A stretch of 64,000 nt of DNA, from positions 1,984,001 to 2,048,000 of the forward strand of contig NZ_LT702999.1 in assembly GCF_900149685.1 (NCBI RefSeq), given 5' to 3'. Source of the stretch: Erythrobacter sp. Alg231-14. GTDB lineage: Bacteria; Pseudomonadota; Alphaproteobacteria; Sphingomonadales; Sphingomonadaceae. Each line of letters opens with the position of its first letter. Positions within the stretch are counted from its first letter, which is position 1. The translations under genes were made by a program, and so were the position numbers. The notes under the pieces are model-generated. The model made no database searches and was not told the origin of the DNA. It saw only the letters and a program-made list of their open reading frames with translations. This document shows positions 7,995-16,667 of this stretch, in pieces.

Positions 7995-9481
7995 CCGACA
8001 ATCTCGACCTTCAGCCAGAAATGGATCAAGACGCAAAGGATGCCGCCGCCGCCGCTGCGGAATACGAACACGGTTGGTCATCGGACATTGAAACCGAATT
8101 TGCGGAAAAAGGGCTGAATGAAGACACGGTCCGGTTTATCTCGGGAAAAAAGGGCGAACCGGAATGGATGCTGGATTGGCGGTTGAAAGCGTTCCGCATT
8201 TGGCAGACACTCGAAGAGCCCGATTGGGCCAAAGTCGGCTATCCCAAAATTGATTACCAAGACGCGTATTACTACGCGGCGCCGACCAAGAAGATTGAGC
8301 TGGATTCGCTCGACGATCTCGATCCAGAGATTAAGCGTGTTTATGACAAGCTGGGCATTCCTCTGGGTGAGCAGGAAGTGCTGGCCGGGGTAAAGGGCGC
8401 AAAGAAAGTCGCCGTGGACGCCGTGTTTGACAGCGTCAGCGTTGCAACCTCCTTCCGCGAAGAGTTGATGCGGGCGGGCGTCATCTTCCGTTCGATCTCA
8501 GAGGCGATCAAAGAATATCCCGAACTGGTGAAAAAGTGGCTGGGCCGGGTCGTGCCGACACGCGACAATTACTTCGCCTGCCTCAACGCGGCGGTCTTTT
8601 CGGACGGCACCTTTGTTTACATCCCTGAAGGCGTGCGTTGCCCGATGGAGTTGTCGACCTATTTCCGGATCAACGCAGAGAATACGGGCCAGTTTGAACG
8701 CACGTTGATCATCGCAGAGAAGGGATCTTACGTCTCTTACCTCGAAGGCTGCACCGCGCCGATGCGCGATGAAAACCAACTGCACGCCGCCGTCGTTGAA
8801 TTGGTCGCGATGGAAGACGCCGAGATCAAATATTCGACCGTGCAAAACTGGTATCCCGGCAACAGCGAAGGCGTTGGCGGGATCTACAATTTCGTGACCA
8901 AGCGCGGCCTTTGCCAAGGCGACCGGTCCAAGATCAGCTGGACTCAGGTGGAAACCGGATCGGCTGTCACATGGAAATATCCAAGCTGTGTCCTCAACGG
9001 CGAAGACAGTGTGGGCGAGTTTTATTCGGTGGCGGTGACCAACAACCACCAACAGGCCGACACCGGGACCAAGATGATCCACAACGGGCGCGGGTCGCGC
9101 TCCACCATCATCTCCAAAGGGATCAGCGCGGGCAAATCGAACAACACCTATCGCGGCATGGTACGCGTCGGCCCGAAAGCCGAAGGGGTGCGCAATTTCA
9201 CGCAATGCGACAGCCTGCTGCTCGGCAATGAATGCGGAGCGCACACGGTGCCCTATATCGAGGTGAAGAACCCCGGCGCTCAGATTGAGCACGAGGCCAC
9301 GACATCTAAGATTTCTGACGAGCAAATGTTCTACGCCCAGCAACGCGGGCTGGACGAGGAAGAGGCCGTGGCGCTGATCGTCAACGGCTTTGCCAAGGAT
9401 GTTTTGAAAGAGCTGCCGATGGAATTTGCCGTCGAGGCGCAGAAGCTGCTGGCGATCTCTCTTGAGGGGAGTGTGGGGTGA
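7991..9481 (+). CDS. sufB: Fe-S cluster assembly scaffold SufB
   Basis: A 496-residue SufB, the core scaffold subunit of the SufBCD complex on which iron-sulfur clusters are built in the cytoplasm. Recognisable blocks are the N-terminal [13 protein letters not shown], then [32 protein letters not shown] and YLEGCTAP. In the beta-helical core come STVQNWYPG and [19 protein letters not shown], then the C-terminal [14 protein letters not shown], whose Cys is the usual cluster or sulfur-accepting site. Length is normal. Its start overlaps the regulator stop by four bases, so translation is likely coupled. Confidence 0.97.
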   Translation: MTDNLDLQPEMDQDAKDAAAAAAEYEHGWSSDIETEFAEKGLNEDTVRFISGKKGEPEWMLDWRLKAFRIWQTLEEPDWAKVGYPKIDYQDAYYYAAPTKKIELDSLDDLDPEIKRVYDKLGIPLGEQEVLAGVKGAKKVAVDAVFDSVSVATSFREELMRAGVIFRSISEAIKEYPELVKKWLGRVVPTRDNYFACLNAAVFSDGTFVYIPEGVRCPMELSTYFRINAENTGQFERTLIIAEKGSYVSYLEGCTAPMRDENQLHAAVVELVAMEDAEIKYSTVQNWYPGNSEGVGGIYNFVTKRGLCQGDRSKISWTQVETGSAVTWKYPSCVLNGEDSVGEFYSVAVTNNHQQADTGTKMIHNGRGSRSTIISKGISAGKSNNTYRGMVRVGPKAEGVRNFTQCDSLLLGNECGAHTVPYIEVKNPGAQIEHEATTSKISDEQMFYAQQRGLDEEEAVALIVNGFAKDVLKELPMEFAVEAQKLLAISLEGSVG

Positions 9482-9672
9482 TGGAGCATTTTGGAAACAA
9501 GAACGTGCTTTGGAGTCTTGGATGGCTCATTCTCGGCGGCTTTTCGCTTTTGAGCGGCCTTAGTAAAATCGGCAACGAGACGGTTCTGGCATTTCTCATT
9601 TTGATATTTGCTGGCGTTTCTTCGCTAAACTCAGCGAACCATTTCCGTCTGTCCCGAGCAACAAATGACTGA
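9481..9672 (+). CDS. small two-helix membrane protein in the SUF operon
   Basis: A 63-residue protein beginning at an ATG that overlaps the sufB stop by one base; a GTG three bases upstream is in frame. Two hydrophobic segments are visible, roughly residues 9-26 (LWSLGWLILGGFSLLSGL) and 33-48, joined by a short loop, which predicts a hairpin in the inner membrane. It ends eight bases inside the next gene, so it sits in a translationally coupled chain. I do not recognise a family. It may be a lineage-specific insertion carried along with the operon rather than part of iron-sulfur assembly. Confidence 0.6.
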   Translation: MEHFGNKNVLWSLGWLILGGFSLLSGLSKIGNETVLAFLILIFAGVSSLNSANHFRLSRATND

Positions 9673-10183
9673 CCGCAAAACCCTAAACCTGCGCCCGCCT
9701 TCGGATGAAGCCATTGACCCCGAAGCCCTCAACAAAAAGGGCCGCGGTTGGAAAATCTCGGACAAGCGGCTCGATGAATTGCACGACCGCGCGCGGGAAA
9801 TGAAGCGCTTTGCCTCGCCCGCTCACAAGGCGTTGGCCGACAAATTCGCAGGCGCCAATTTGGGCCGTTACACCTTCAAACGCTTTGCCGTGGTTGGCTC
9901 TGCCATCGTGGACTTTAACTGCCACAATCTGGGCATGGCGATCATGGTTGAGGAAGAGGGCGAGGATGAAACCCTCTCCAAACGGCGTGACAAAAGCCTT
10001 GAGGCGGTTGGCATCCGGGTGATGCGGATCAAGGCGGCGGATATCATGGAAAATATGGACGCGGTTCTGGAACGGATCACGCTCGGCATGCGTATGCGCA
10101 TCGACGATAAAAACAAAAGACGGCATCAAAGCCGCGACAATTCGAACTCAGGCACACGTTCAAACACTGGCTCAAGAGACTGA
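9665..10183 (+). CDS. DUF559-like (Vsr/PD-(D/E)XK fold) protein
   Basis: A 172-residue protein whose residues 65-145 match the DUF559 pattern: the family core usually written YKFRRQ..GPYIVDFAC..VIELDG..H is seen here as YTFKRFAVVGSAIVDFNC, then AIMVEEEGEDE, then RRDKSLEAVGIRVMRI and ENMDAVLERI. The first acidic residue (VDF) is kept, but the usual ELDG block is VEEEG and the family His is missing, so nuclease activity is uncertain. A basic, hydrophilic tail of about 25 residues follows. It overlaps the small membrane gene by eight bases and precedes the unknown gene at 10188 by four. Confidence 0.75.
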   Translation: MTDRKTLNLRPPSDEAIDPEALNKKGRGWKISDKRLDELHDRAREMKRFASPAHKALADKFAGANLGRYTFKRFAVVGSAIVDFNCHNLGMAIMVEEEGEDETLSKRRDKSLEAVGIRVMRIKAADIMENMDAVLERITLGMRMRIDDKNKRRHQSRDNSNSGTRSNTGSRD

Positions 10184-10187
10184 AACA

Positions 10188-10790
10188 ATGACCAGCATTT
10201 CTTTGATAATTGCCCCTATGATCATGCTGCAGGGCGTTGGCCAAGCACCCATGGCAATCGAAAACGACGCGCCAGAAACATGGACGTTGGAATATCCGCG
10301 GCTGATCCAACCCTTTGTCGAAGATTATCGGCGGTGTTTGACCAGCCAGATGCGCCGGGTCACCGGTGAGGCCAATTTCGAAGAGCAACATCGCGCCGAT
10401 GTGCCGCGTTGCGACGCCGAATCCACTGATGCGCAGAACGCCGCCAATTCGGCATTGGCCACGCGCACCGGCTACTCCGACTTCACCTCCACCGATGTTC
10501 GCCTAATCTTTGAACACGCCGGACGCATCCACATCGCGCGCGGCGCCGATCTCGACCAACAATTCACCTTTCTTATGCGCACCGCCCAAGCGGCGCGTGA
10601 AACCTACGAAGAAGAGCGGCCCAAAGGTCTGGTCCTCGAACTGCTTGATGCATCCGTGGTCAAGGCGCGCACCGACGCAACCGCCGCCGCCGCCGAAGCC
10701 GCCTTGCAAGAACGCTCTCTGCGCGAAGACGAACAAAATCTAGACGCCGACACTGGCGAAAACACAGGAGCACCTGGTGCTAACGATTAA
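10188..10790 (+). CDS. hypothetical exported protein in the SUF operon
   Basis: A 200-residue protein of unknown function. The first 20 residues are hydrophobic with a possible signal-peptide cut after GVGQA. Then comes a region with two cysteines (CLTSQMRR... and VPRC, roughly residues 50 and 80) that could form a disulfide. The C-terminal third is an Ala/Glu-rich helix, likely a coiled coil. The gene runs 14 bases into sufC. No catalytic motif is visible. Its place inside the operon does not by itself imply a role in cluster assembly, because the product appears to leave the cytoplasm. Confidence 0.65.
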   Translation: MTSISLIIAPMIMLQGVGQAPMAIENDAPETWTLEYPRLIQPFVEDYRRCLTSQMRRVTGEANFEEQHRADVPRCDAESTDAQNAANSALATRTGYSDFTSTDVRLIFEHAGRIHIARGADLDQQFTFLMRTAQAARETYEEERPKGLVLELLDASVVKARTDATAAAAEAALQERSLREDEQNLDADTGENTGAPGAND

Positions 10791-11526
10791 CGATCTGCAC
10801 GCCGAAATCGGCGGCAAGGCTATCCTCAAAGGTTTGAGTCTTGAGGTTGCCGCTGGTGAAGTACACGCCATCATGGGGCCAAACGGCGCGGGCAAATCTA
10901 CGCTGGCCAATGTGTTGGGCGGCAAGCCGGATTACGAAGTGACGGGCGGATCGGTTGTGTTCAAAGGCACCGATCTTTTCGACCTCGACCCGCATGAACG
11001 CGCGGCGACCGGTTTGTTCCTAGGGTTTCAATACCCGGTTGAAATCCCCGGTGTTTCCAACGTCCAATTCCTTCGCGAAGCCGCCAACGCACAGCGCAAG
11101 TATCGCGGCGAAGAACCGCTTTCGGGCGGTGAGTTTCTAAAACTCGCCAAGGAAAAAGCGGGCCTGCTCAAACTCGATATGGAAATGCTCAAGCGGCAAG
11201 TGAATGTCGGATTTTCCGGCGGTGAGAAAAAGCGGGCAGAGATGGTCCAAATGGGCATTCTCGACCCTAGCTTTGCGGTCCTCGATGAAACCGATAGCGG
11301 GCTTGATATCGATGCGCTGCGTGTGGTGGGCGATGGGATCAATGCGATCATGCGCGCGCCGGATAAGGGTGTGCTTTTGATCACGCACTATCAACGTCTC
11401 CTCGATGTGGTGAAGCCCGACCGGGTTAGCATCCTTGCCGGGGGTCGCATTGTTCAAACCGGCGGTCCCGAATTGGCCTTGCGTCTTGAAGACGAAGGTT
11501 ACGATGCGGTGATGGCCGATGCCTGA
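10777..11526 (+). CDS. sufC: SUF ATPase SufC
   Basis: A 249-residue ABC-type ATPase that drives the SufBCD scaffold. Walker A is GPNGAGKST at residues 34-42, the Q-loop lies in FLGFQYPVEIPGV, the signature is FSGGE at 146-150, and Walker B runs into FAVLDETDSGLDID at about 166-179. The switch His is in LLITHYQRLL. The start is GTG at 10777 with an AGGAG six bases upstream, 14 bases inside the previous gene. The next gene, sufD, begins eight bases before its stop. Confidence 0.97.
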   Translation: MLTINDLHAEIGGKAILKGLSLEVAAGEVHAIMGPNGAGKSTLANVLGGKPDYEVTGGSVVFKGTDLFDLDPHERAATGLFLGFQYPVEIPGVSNVQFLREAANAQRKYRGEEPLSGGEFLKLAKEKAGLLKLDMEMLKRQVNVGFSGGEKKRAEMVQMGILDPSFAVLDETDSGLDIDALRVVGDGINAIMRAPDKGVLLITHYQRLLDVVKPDRVSILAGGRIVQTGGPELALRLEDEGYDAVMADA

Positions 11527-12277
11527 GACCACCGCGCTACCGACGCGCCGTGATGAAGGCTGGCGTTACGCCGATGTCGACGCGTTGGCGCGCCTTGGTG
11601 CCGCCGCGCTTGATCAATGGCGCGACGTTAAGATTGCCGATGGCGACACATGGCGCGAAACCTTGGTTGTGGGCAGCGATGAACCCGAATTGCACCGCAT
11701 TCGTTTGACGGTGGGTGCGGGTGCGCGCGCGGAATTGTTCGCCACCAATACAGGTCACGATTTCACCCGCCTCGAAGTCGAAGTAACATTGGGCGAAGGC
11801 GCGCATTTTGAATTTGGCGGTGTCACAATCGGTGGCGGCGATGCCATCCGCGAATTTGTGACCACCACGGTGCACGGCGCGCCTAACGGCACCAGCAACC
11901 AAACCGTTCGCAGCGTCCATTGGGGGACTGGCACCGGCAACTTCCTTGGCGAGATCAAGGTCGCGCGTGACGCACAGAAAACTGATGCTGCACAAGATTT
12001 CAAAGGCTTGCTTTTGGAAGCAGGCGCGAGCGCCAACGCCGTGCCACAACTTGAAATCTTCGCCGATGACGTGAAATGCGCACACGGCGCGACCGTAGGG
12101 CAACTGGATGAGGCCGCGCGGTTTTACATGGCTGCACGCGGCCTCTCGCCGGAGCTTGCCCAACGATTGTTGGTTCAGGCGTTCTTGGGTGATGCCTTTG
12201 TCGAATTGAACGACGAGCATACCCGCGCCGACCTGCTCAACGCAGCTCTAAAAGCGTTGGAGGGAGCCACTCTGTGA
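11519..12277 (+). CDS. sufD: SUF scaffold subunit SufD (short form)
   Basis: A 252-residue SufD. The N-terminus has RRDEGWRYADVDAL, typical of SufD; the beta-helical middle contains GAGARAELFATNTG and HFEFGGVTIGGGD; the C-terminus has EIFADDVKCAHGATVGQLDE and the His/Glu-containing region that faces SufB. It is shorter than the E. coli protein of about 420 residues because most of the N-terminal helical part is missing, which is common in sphingomonads. It overlaps sufC by eight bases and sufS by four. Confidence 0.93.
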   Translation: MPETTALPTRRDEGWRYADVDALARLGAAALDQWRDVKIADGDTWRETLVVGSDEPELHRIRLTVGAGARAELFATNTGHDFTRLEVEVTLGEGAHFEFGGVTIGGGDAIREFVTTTVHGAPNGTSNQTVRSVHWGTGTGNFLGEIKVARDAQKTDAAQDFKGLLLEAGASANAVPQLEIFADDVKCAHGATVGQLDEAARFYMAARGLSPELAQRLLVQAFLGDAFVELNDEHTRADLLNAALKALEGATL

Positions 12278-13515
12278 ACGCGCCCGCCGCCCTAAACCGC
12301 GAACTGCGCGCCGATCTAAGGGCCGATTTTCCGGGCCTGAAAACCAGCGATGGTGCCGATTGGCATTACTTGGACACGGCGGCCACGTCGCAAAAGCCGC
12401 GCGCCGTAATCGAAGCGATGGCGCGCGCTATGGGCGAAGATTACGCAACGGTGCATCGCGGTGTGTATTCTCGCTCCGCCGAAATGACGCTCGCTTATGA
12501 AGCGGCCCGGCGGACCATCGCCGCCTTTGTGGGCGGCAATGAAGATGAAATCGTCTTCACCCGCGGCGCCACCGAAGCGATCAATTTGGTCGCAAACAGT
12601 TGGGGTCGGGCCAATTTGAAAGCCGGTGATCGCATTATGCTTTCCCAGCTTGAACATCACTCCAACATCGTGCCTTGGCAAATGATCGCGCAGCAGACCG
12701 GCGCGCACATCGATGTCGTACCGCTAACCGATGACCATCAGATCGACTTAGACGCCGCCGAATTGATGATGACCGCGCAGCATAAACTGGTCGCTTTCGC
12801 GCATGTCTCCAACGTTTTGGGCAGTGTTCTGGACGCGCCGCGTGCCGCCGCAATGGCGCATAAGGTTGGGGCGAAGCTTTTGCTCGATGGGTGTCAGGCT
12901 GTTCCGCATATGCCCGTGGATGTCGCAGCATTGGGCTGTGATTTCTATGTGTTTAGCGCGCATAAATTGTACGGGCCAACCGGCATTGGGGCGCTTTGGG
13001 CGCCGCACGCATTGTTGGAATCCATGCCGGCTTGGGAAGGTGGCGGCGCGATGATCGATCGCGTCACCTTCGAAAAAACGACCTACAATTCTGCGCCGCA
13101 ACGTTTTGAAGCGGGCACCCCCGCCATCACCGAGGCAATCGCGTTTGCGGCGGGGGTCGATTATGTTTCCAATATCGGTTTGGCGACTATGCACGCAGCC
13201 GAAGCAGAACTGGTCGCCCATTTGCGTCGCGAATTGACAGCCATGAACGATGTGACCGTGTTTGGGCCAGTGGACAGCGCTGGCATCGTCAGTTTTGCGA
13301 TTGATGGCATTCACCCTCACGATCTTGGGACAATTTTGGACGAATCCAATGTGGCGATCCGCGCGGGTCACCATTGCGCACAGCCATTGATGGACTATCT
13401 CGGCGTTCCGGCAACGGCACGGGCGAGCTTCGGATTGTATTCGACCCAAGACGATGTCGACGCGTTGCTTAAAGGCATTGCCCGCACGCGGATGATTTTT
13501 GGAAAAGGCACGTAA
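12274..13515 (+). CDS. sufS: cysteine desulfurase SufS
   Basis: A 413-residue group II cysteine desulfurase that takes sulfur from cysteine for cluster building. The PLP lysine is in SAHKLYGPTG (Lys231). The catalytic cysteine is in RAGHHCAQPLM (Cys368), followed by the short RASFGLYST segment typical of SufS/CsdA. The start is GTG at 12274, overlapping the sufD stop, with a GGAGGGA site upstream. No sufE or sufU partner is seen in this operon, so the sulfur carrier must be encoded elsewhere. Confidence 0.96.
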   Translation: MNAPAALNRELRADLRADFPGLKTSDGADWHYLDTAATSQKPRAVIEAMARAMGEDYATVHRGVYSRSAEMTLAYEAARRTIAAFVGGNEDEIVFTRGATEAINLVANSWGRANLKAGDRIMLSQLEHHSNIVPWQMIAQQTGAHIDVVPLTDDHQIDLDAAELMMTAQHKLVAFAHVSNVLGSVLDAPRAAAMAHKVGAKLLLDGCQAVPHMPVDVAALGCDFYVFSAHKLYGPTGIGALWAPHALLESMPAWEGGGAMIDRVTFEKTTYNSAPQRFEAGTPAITEAIAFAAGVDYVSNIGLATMHAAEAELVAHLRRELTAMNDVTVFGPVDSAGIVSFAIDGIHPHDLGTILDESNVAIRAGHHCAQPLMDYLGVPATARASFGLYSTQDDVDALLKGIARTRMIFGKGT

Positions 13516-13518
13516 GGT

Positions 13519-13998
13519 ATGACGACGCCCAACGATGACACGACCACTCAAAAACCGCCGCGTGCGCGGGTTTCGGACGTGATCGACACGGATGAAACGG
13601 CTTTGGAAACGTCACAAGAGACGCCGCGCACGCGCGACTATCTCGACGGGTTTCTGCATCAAAAGCCGGCCCAAGACGCTGTTGGCGACGCGGGCAGTGA
13701 CCTGCAAACCGCCGTCGTGGACGCGTTGAAAGAGATTTTTGACCCGGAGATCCCGGTCAACATTTACGATCTGGGCCTGATTTATGGCGTCGAAGTCGAT
13801 GATGAATGCGATGCAACGATCACTATGACTTTGACCACGCCGCATTGCCCGGTGGCCGAAACAATGCCCGGCGAGGTGGAATTGCGCGCATCTTCTGTGC
13901 CGGGAATTCGCGATGCTGAGGTGGATTTGGTCTGGGATCCGCCATGGAGCCCAGAGAAAATGTCCGACGAAGCGCGGCTTGAATTGGGGATGTTGTGA
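13519..13998 (+). CDS. sufT: SUF-associated DUF59/MIP18 protein (SufT-like)
   Basis: A 159-residue protein. The first 60 residues are hydrophilic and poorly conserved. The remainder is a MIP18/DUF59 domain: DPEIPVNIYDLGLIYGV, then TTPHCPVAETMPGEVE with the conserved Cys, then VDLVWDPPWSPEKMS. Such proteins help deliver or mature iron-sulfur clusters; the SUF-operon form is called SufT. It sits three bases after sufS and its stop overlaps the sufA start. Role in vivo is inferred from family and position. Confidence 0.9.
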   Translation: MTTPNDDTTTQKPPRARVSDVIDTDETALETSQETPRTRDYLDGFLHQKPAQDAVGDAGSDLQTAVVDALKEIFDPEIPVNIYDLGLIYGVEVDDECDATITMTLTTPHCPVAETMPGEVELRASSVPGIRDAEVDLVWDPPWSPEKMSDEARLELGML

Positions 13999-14357
13999 TG
14001 AGCACGGAAACAAAGACCCGCAAATTGCCAGCAGCGGTCGTTCTGACCAGCGGAGCCGAAGACCGCATTGCTCATTTGATGAGCCAAGCGCCCGACGACG
14101 CCATCGGTGTTAAACTTTCAACACCGCGTCGCGGTTGTTCGGGTCTTGCTTATTCGGTCGATTACGTGACCGAAGAAGCCAAATTCGACGAGAAAATCGA
14201 AACACCTGGCGGCCTGTTCTACATTGACGGGGCGAGCGTGCTCTATCTGGTCGGTTCGACCATGGATTGGCGCGAAGATGATTTCACCGCCGGATTCGTT
14301 TTCGAAAATCCGAACGCAAAGGGCGCGTGCGGGTGCGGTGAAAGCTTTATGGTTTAA
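13998..14357 (+). CDS. sufA: A-type Fe-S carrier SufA
   Basis: A 119-residue HesB/IscA-family carrier that passes iron-sulfur clusters to target proteins. The three conserved cysteines are Cys47 in RRGCSGLAY and Cys111 and Cys113 in ACGCGESF near the C-terminus. I use the ATG at 13998, which overlaps the sufT stop; a GTG at 13995 is in frame. It closes the operon. The following gene is convergent, and no clear terminator is visible in the 11-base gap. Confidence 0.95.
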   Translation: MSTETKTRKLPAAVVLTSGAEDRIAHLMSQAPDDAIGVKLSTPRRGCSGLAYSVDYVTEEAKFDEKIETPGGLFYIDGASVLYLVGSTMDWREDDFTAGFVFENPNAKGACGCGESFMV

Positions 14358-14368
14358 GGGGTTATCCC

Positions 14369-15313
14369 TTATTCGCCTTCTTCGATGATCCGCGCGATCA
14401 ACCGACGTTCAAGGTCATCGACCTCACCATCGGATTCGATCATCGCGTCGAGCCATTCCTGCTCTTGATCGGTAACTTCTTCGCCAGCGGTCGCTTGTTC
14501 GGTGAAAGTTGGTCCTGAATCGCGTTTGCCGAACACTTTGCCAAAGTGGTTGCGAACATGCGGAGCCTCTTTGACCATCTTACCAAAGAAACGGCCGACA
14601 TTGGCTTTGTTGTCGGCGACAAATTCCTGCAATTCTATCGCGCGACCATGATCTAGTTGGGCGTTTTTTAGGGCGAAACCCTTGAGATAGTTGCTGACCC
14701 CATCGAGAAACAGGTCGTCCCATTCGGGCGCGTTTTCGTCGCTTAGAGTCGCGTCCTTTAAGCGGAACAGCATTTCGGCTTCGAACCGGTTGACCGCTGC
14801 TGGACCGTATCCGCCGCTGGCAAATACGACGCGGCGCAAAATGCGCGCTTCGGCGGAAGAGATATGGGTTGCCGATAGATCGCCGCCATGGCGCGTAGGA
14901 CCGGTGCCTGACAACACTTCGCGTTCGATCTGAGCCACCACATAATCTTTCAACCCGGTGGTGACGTTTTCTGCGCGTTCGATAATCCGGACGATAGCTT
15001 CGAGTTCAACGAAGCTATCAACAACGCCATCATGATCGACCTGTGCAATCAACCATTCCGCTTCCTCTGCGCTGCATTGCAGGCGCGGGGGCGTGCCATT
15101 GAGAACGAATTCTCCGATCGCCTCGACAAAGAAATCGCACCATTCATCGTCGCGCGTTTCAATCGAATTGTTCACCGCAAACAGAGCTTCTGCCTCTTCG
15201 CGTGTGATGATCCCATCGCCCCAACCCTGACGCCGCAGCGCGAGGATTTCTTGCGAGGTGATTTGTCCATCCGCAGCAGCGCGCTGTGCCAGATCCGTGA
15301 AATGCGTTGTCAT
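14369..15313 (-). CDS. hypothetical protein with TerB-like internal repeats
   Basis: A 314-residue acidic protein. The frame extends to a TTG at 15403, but ATG at 15313 with an AAGGGG upstream is a better start. It has two copies of a roughly 70-residue unit: one with DGQITSQEILALRRQGW then DGIITREEAEALF and DDEWCDFFVEAI, the other with HISSAEARILRRVVF, FEAEMLF and APEWDDLFLDGV. Shorter DGxVD...E..I..II motifs close each half (DHDGVVDSF... and ESDGEVDDLE...). This resembles TerB-type all-helical acidic domains, but the likeness is by eye. No signal or membrane segment, and no functional clue from the neighbours. Confidence 0.65.
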   Translation of the reverse strand: MTTHFTDLAQRAAADGQITSQEILALRRQGWGDGIITREEAEALFAVNNSIETRDDEWCDFFVEAIGEFVLNGTPPRLQCSAEEAEWLIAQVDHDGVVDSFVELEAIVRIIERAENVTTGLKDYVVAQIEREVLSGTGPTRHGGDLSATHISSAEARILRRVVFASGGYGPAAVNRFEAEMLFRLKDATLSDENAPEWDDLFLDGVSNYLKGFALKNAQLDHGRAIELQEFVADNKANVGRFFGKMVKEAPHVRNHFGKVFGKRDSGPTFTEQATAGEEVTDQEQEWLDAMIESDGEVDDLERRLIARIIEEGE

Positions 15314-15415
15314 GTGCTTTAAAGCCCCTTTGATACGATCAAAGGCATCGCACAATGTGCTTAAGACCGGGTTACCATCGGACGCCTCGCCGGTCTTGGC
15401 CAACGTATTCCCGCG

Positions 15416-15829
15416 TCAGCGGGTCGTCGCGGCGCGTTCAACCTCAGCAATGCAACCGGCTCTGTCGGTTTCTGCTCCACCATTGCGGTTGCGCGCTTCG
15501 ACATGGGTGGCGACCGGGTCGGCATTTGCCTGAAGCGGATAGAGGAAAATATCGAGGATGCAGCGATCGGATGCATATTGCAGTTTGCGCGCATCTCCTT
15601 CGACCAGATCGATGCGGGCATCGCCGAACCGCCGGGATAGGGTGGTGGCGCGTTCACCGATCACACTGTCGAGCCCGGCATTGCGCATGATTTGAGGGGC
15701 GCGAAAGCCTGTTCCCGTTTGTGGAACAGACGCGGTTGACGATGCGAGAGCCCCGTTGGACCCGCTGGAACAAGCCGAAACCAGCAACGCCGCGCCGACT
15801 ATCGTTCCGTATGTTGAAAATGCCTTCAC
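15416..15829 (-). CDS. hypothetical lipoprotein
   Basis: A 137-residue protein with a lipoprotein signal, MKAFSTYGTIVGAALLVSAC, the Cys at position 20 being the lipidation site. The body includes GFRAPQIMRNAGLDSVIGE and a central RCILDIFLYP segment with two further cysteines (about residues 91 and 126) that may pair. The GTG start overlaps the stop of the EI24 gene (GTGA), so the two are coupled. The family is not known to me, though small lipoproteins of this type are common in sphingomonads. It sits in the outer or inner membrane by prediction. Confidence 0.7.
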   Translation of the reverse strand: MKAFSTYGTIVGAALLVSACSSGSNGALASSTASVPQTGTGFRAPQIMRNAGLDSVIGERATTLSRRFGDARIDLVEGDARKLQYASDRCILDIFLYPLQANADPVATHVEARNRNGGAETDRAGCIAEVERAATTR

Positions 15830-16539
15830 GCTGTGTCCCCCCTTTCGTCGTTTGAGCGCTTAGCCGACATAGCGTGATGCGCCAAATGGGTTCCGGCGGC
15901 GGCGCCGACGATCGGGCCGATCAAGTTGGCAAATGGGATCACCATGACCCCCGCTACAATCGCGCCCAATGTCACCCGTTGAAATCGAGGCACAGGATTG
16001 TCCGCTTCGCGATCCCCGCAATGACGCAGCCAGGCCATATCGGTCAGCTCTCTTCCCAACAGCCACGCATTCACCGCTAGAAAGACAATGGCAGGGCCAA
16101 TCCCTGTGACCAGCAACAGGCCAGCCACCGGCAATGCCAAAAGGTTCGCGCCTATCGTGCGGCCCATCCCGCGCAATGAATTGGAGAGATCCCGGCGAAA
16201 CGGCAAAGGCTGCGCGCGTTTGGCCAGATCGGGATAATGTCGGGCTTCCACAGCGGCGACCACCTCATCGGCAAAGAACTGCAAAACGCCCACGGCAACG
16301 ACCCGGAACAGAAACCAAAACGCCAAGCCCGCAATGATCACGGCCAAAGCGGCTTCGGCAAAGCCGCTGCTGTCTCCCGCGTAAGACGTGCCGACCCAGA
16401 TGAGGCCGTAATACACCGCCACACCCGCGCAGATGAAGACGAACAGTGTCACCAACATCGATTTGAACAAGATCGACAGCACTGCGCGGTCGCTCAATTG
16501 GCGAAACGCTTTGACTAATGCTTCGATCACGACGTTCAT
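15826..16539 (-). CDS. EI24/CysZ-like membrane protein
   Basis: A 237-residue integral membrane protein, counted from the ATG at 16539; the frame extends to a TTG at 16575. It starts with VIEALVKAFRQLSDRAVLSILFKSM and has several hydrophobic segments (about residues 30-50, 65-90, 135-165 and 195-225), with an amphipathic, basic region in between. The pattern and the opening segment fit the EI24 family, which includes the sulfate permease CysZ. The neighbours do not point to sulfur uptake, so the transport role is unproven. It precedes, and overlaps, the hypothetical lipoprotein gene. Confidence 0.78.
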   Translation of the reverse strand: MNVVIEALVKAFRQLSDRAVLSILFKSMLVTLFVFICAGVAVYYGLIWVGTSYAGDSSGFAEAALAVIIAGLAFWFLFRVVAVGVLQFFADEVVAAVEARHYPDLAKRAQPLPFRRDLSNSLRGMGRTIGANLLALPVAGLLLVTGIGPAIVFLAVNAWLLGRELTDMAWLRHCGDREADNPVPRFQRVTLGAIVAGVMVIPFANLIGPIVGAAAGTHLAHHAMSAKRSNDERGDTA

Positions 16540-16667
16540 ATCCCAACCGTTGCGGCCCGGCGCCGCGCAAGTCAAACGGTGAGCGCCTTTTCACCTTGGC
16601 GTCGCGCGCGCATCGGGCTAGGCGCTGAGGCCATTCGATTGATCTCAATCACAACAGGACATCACCC

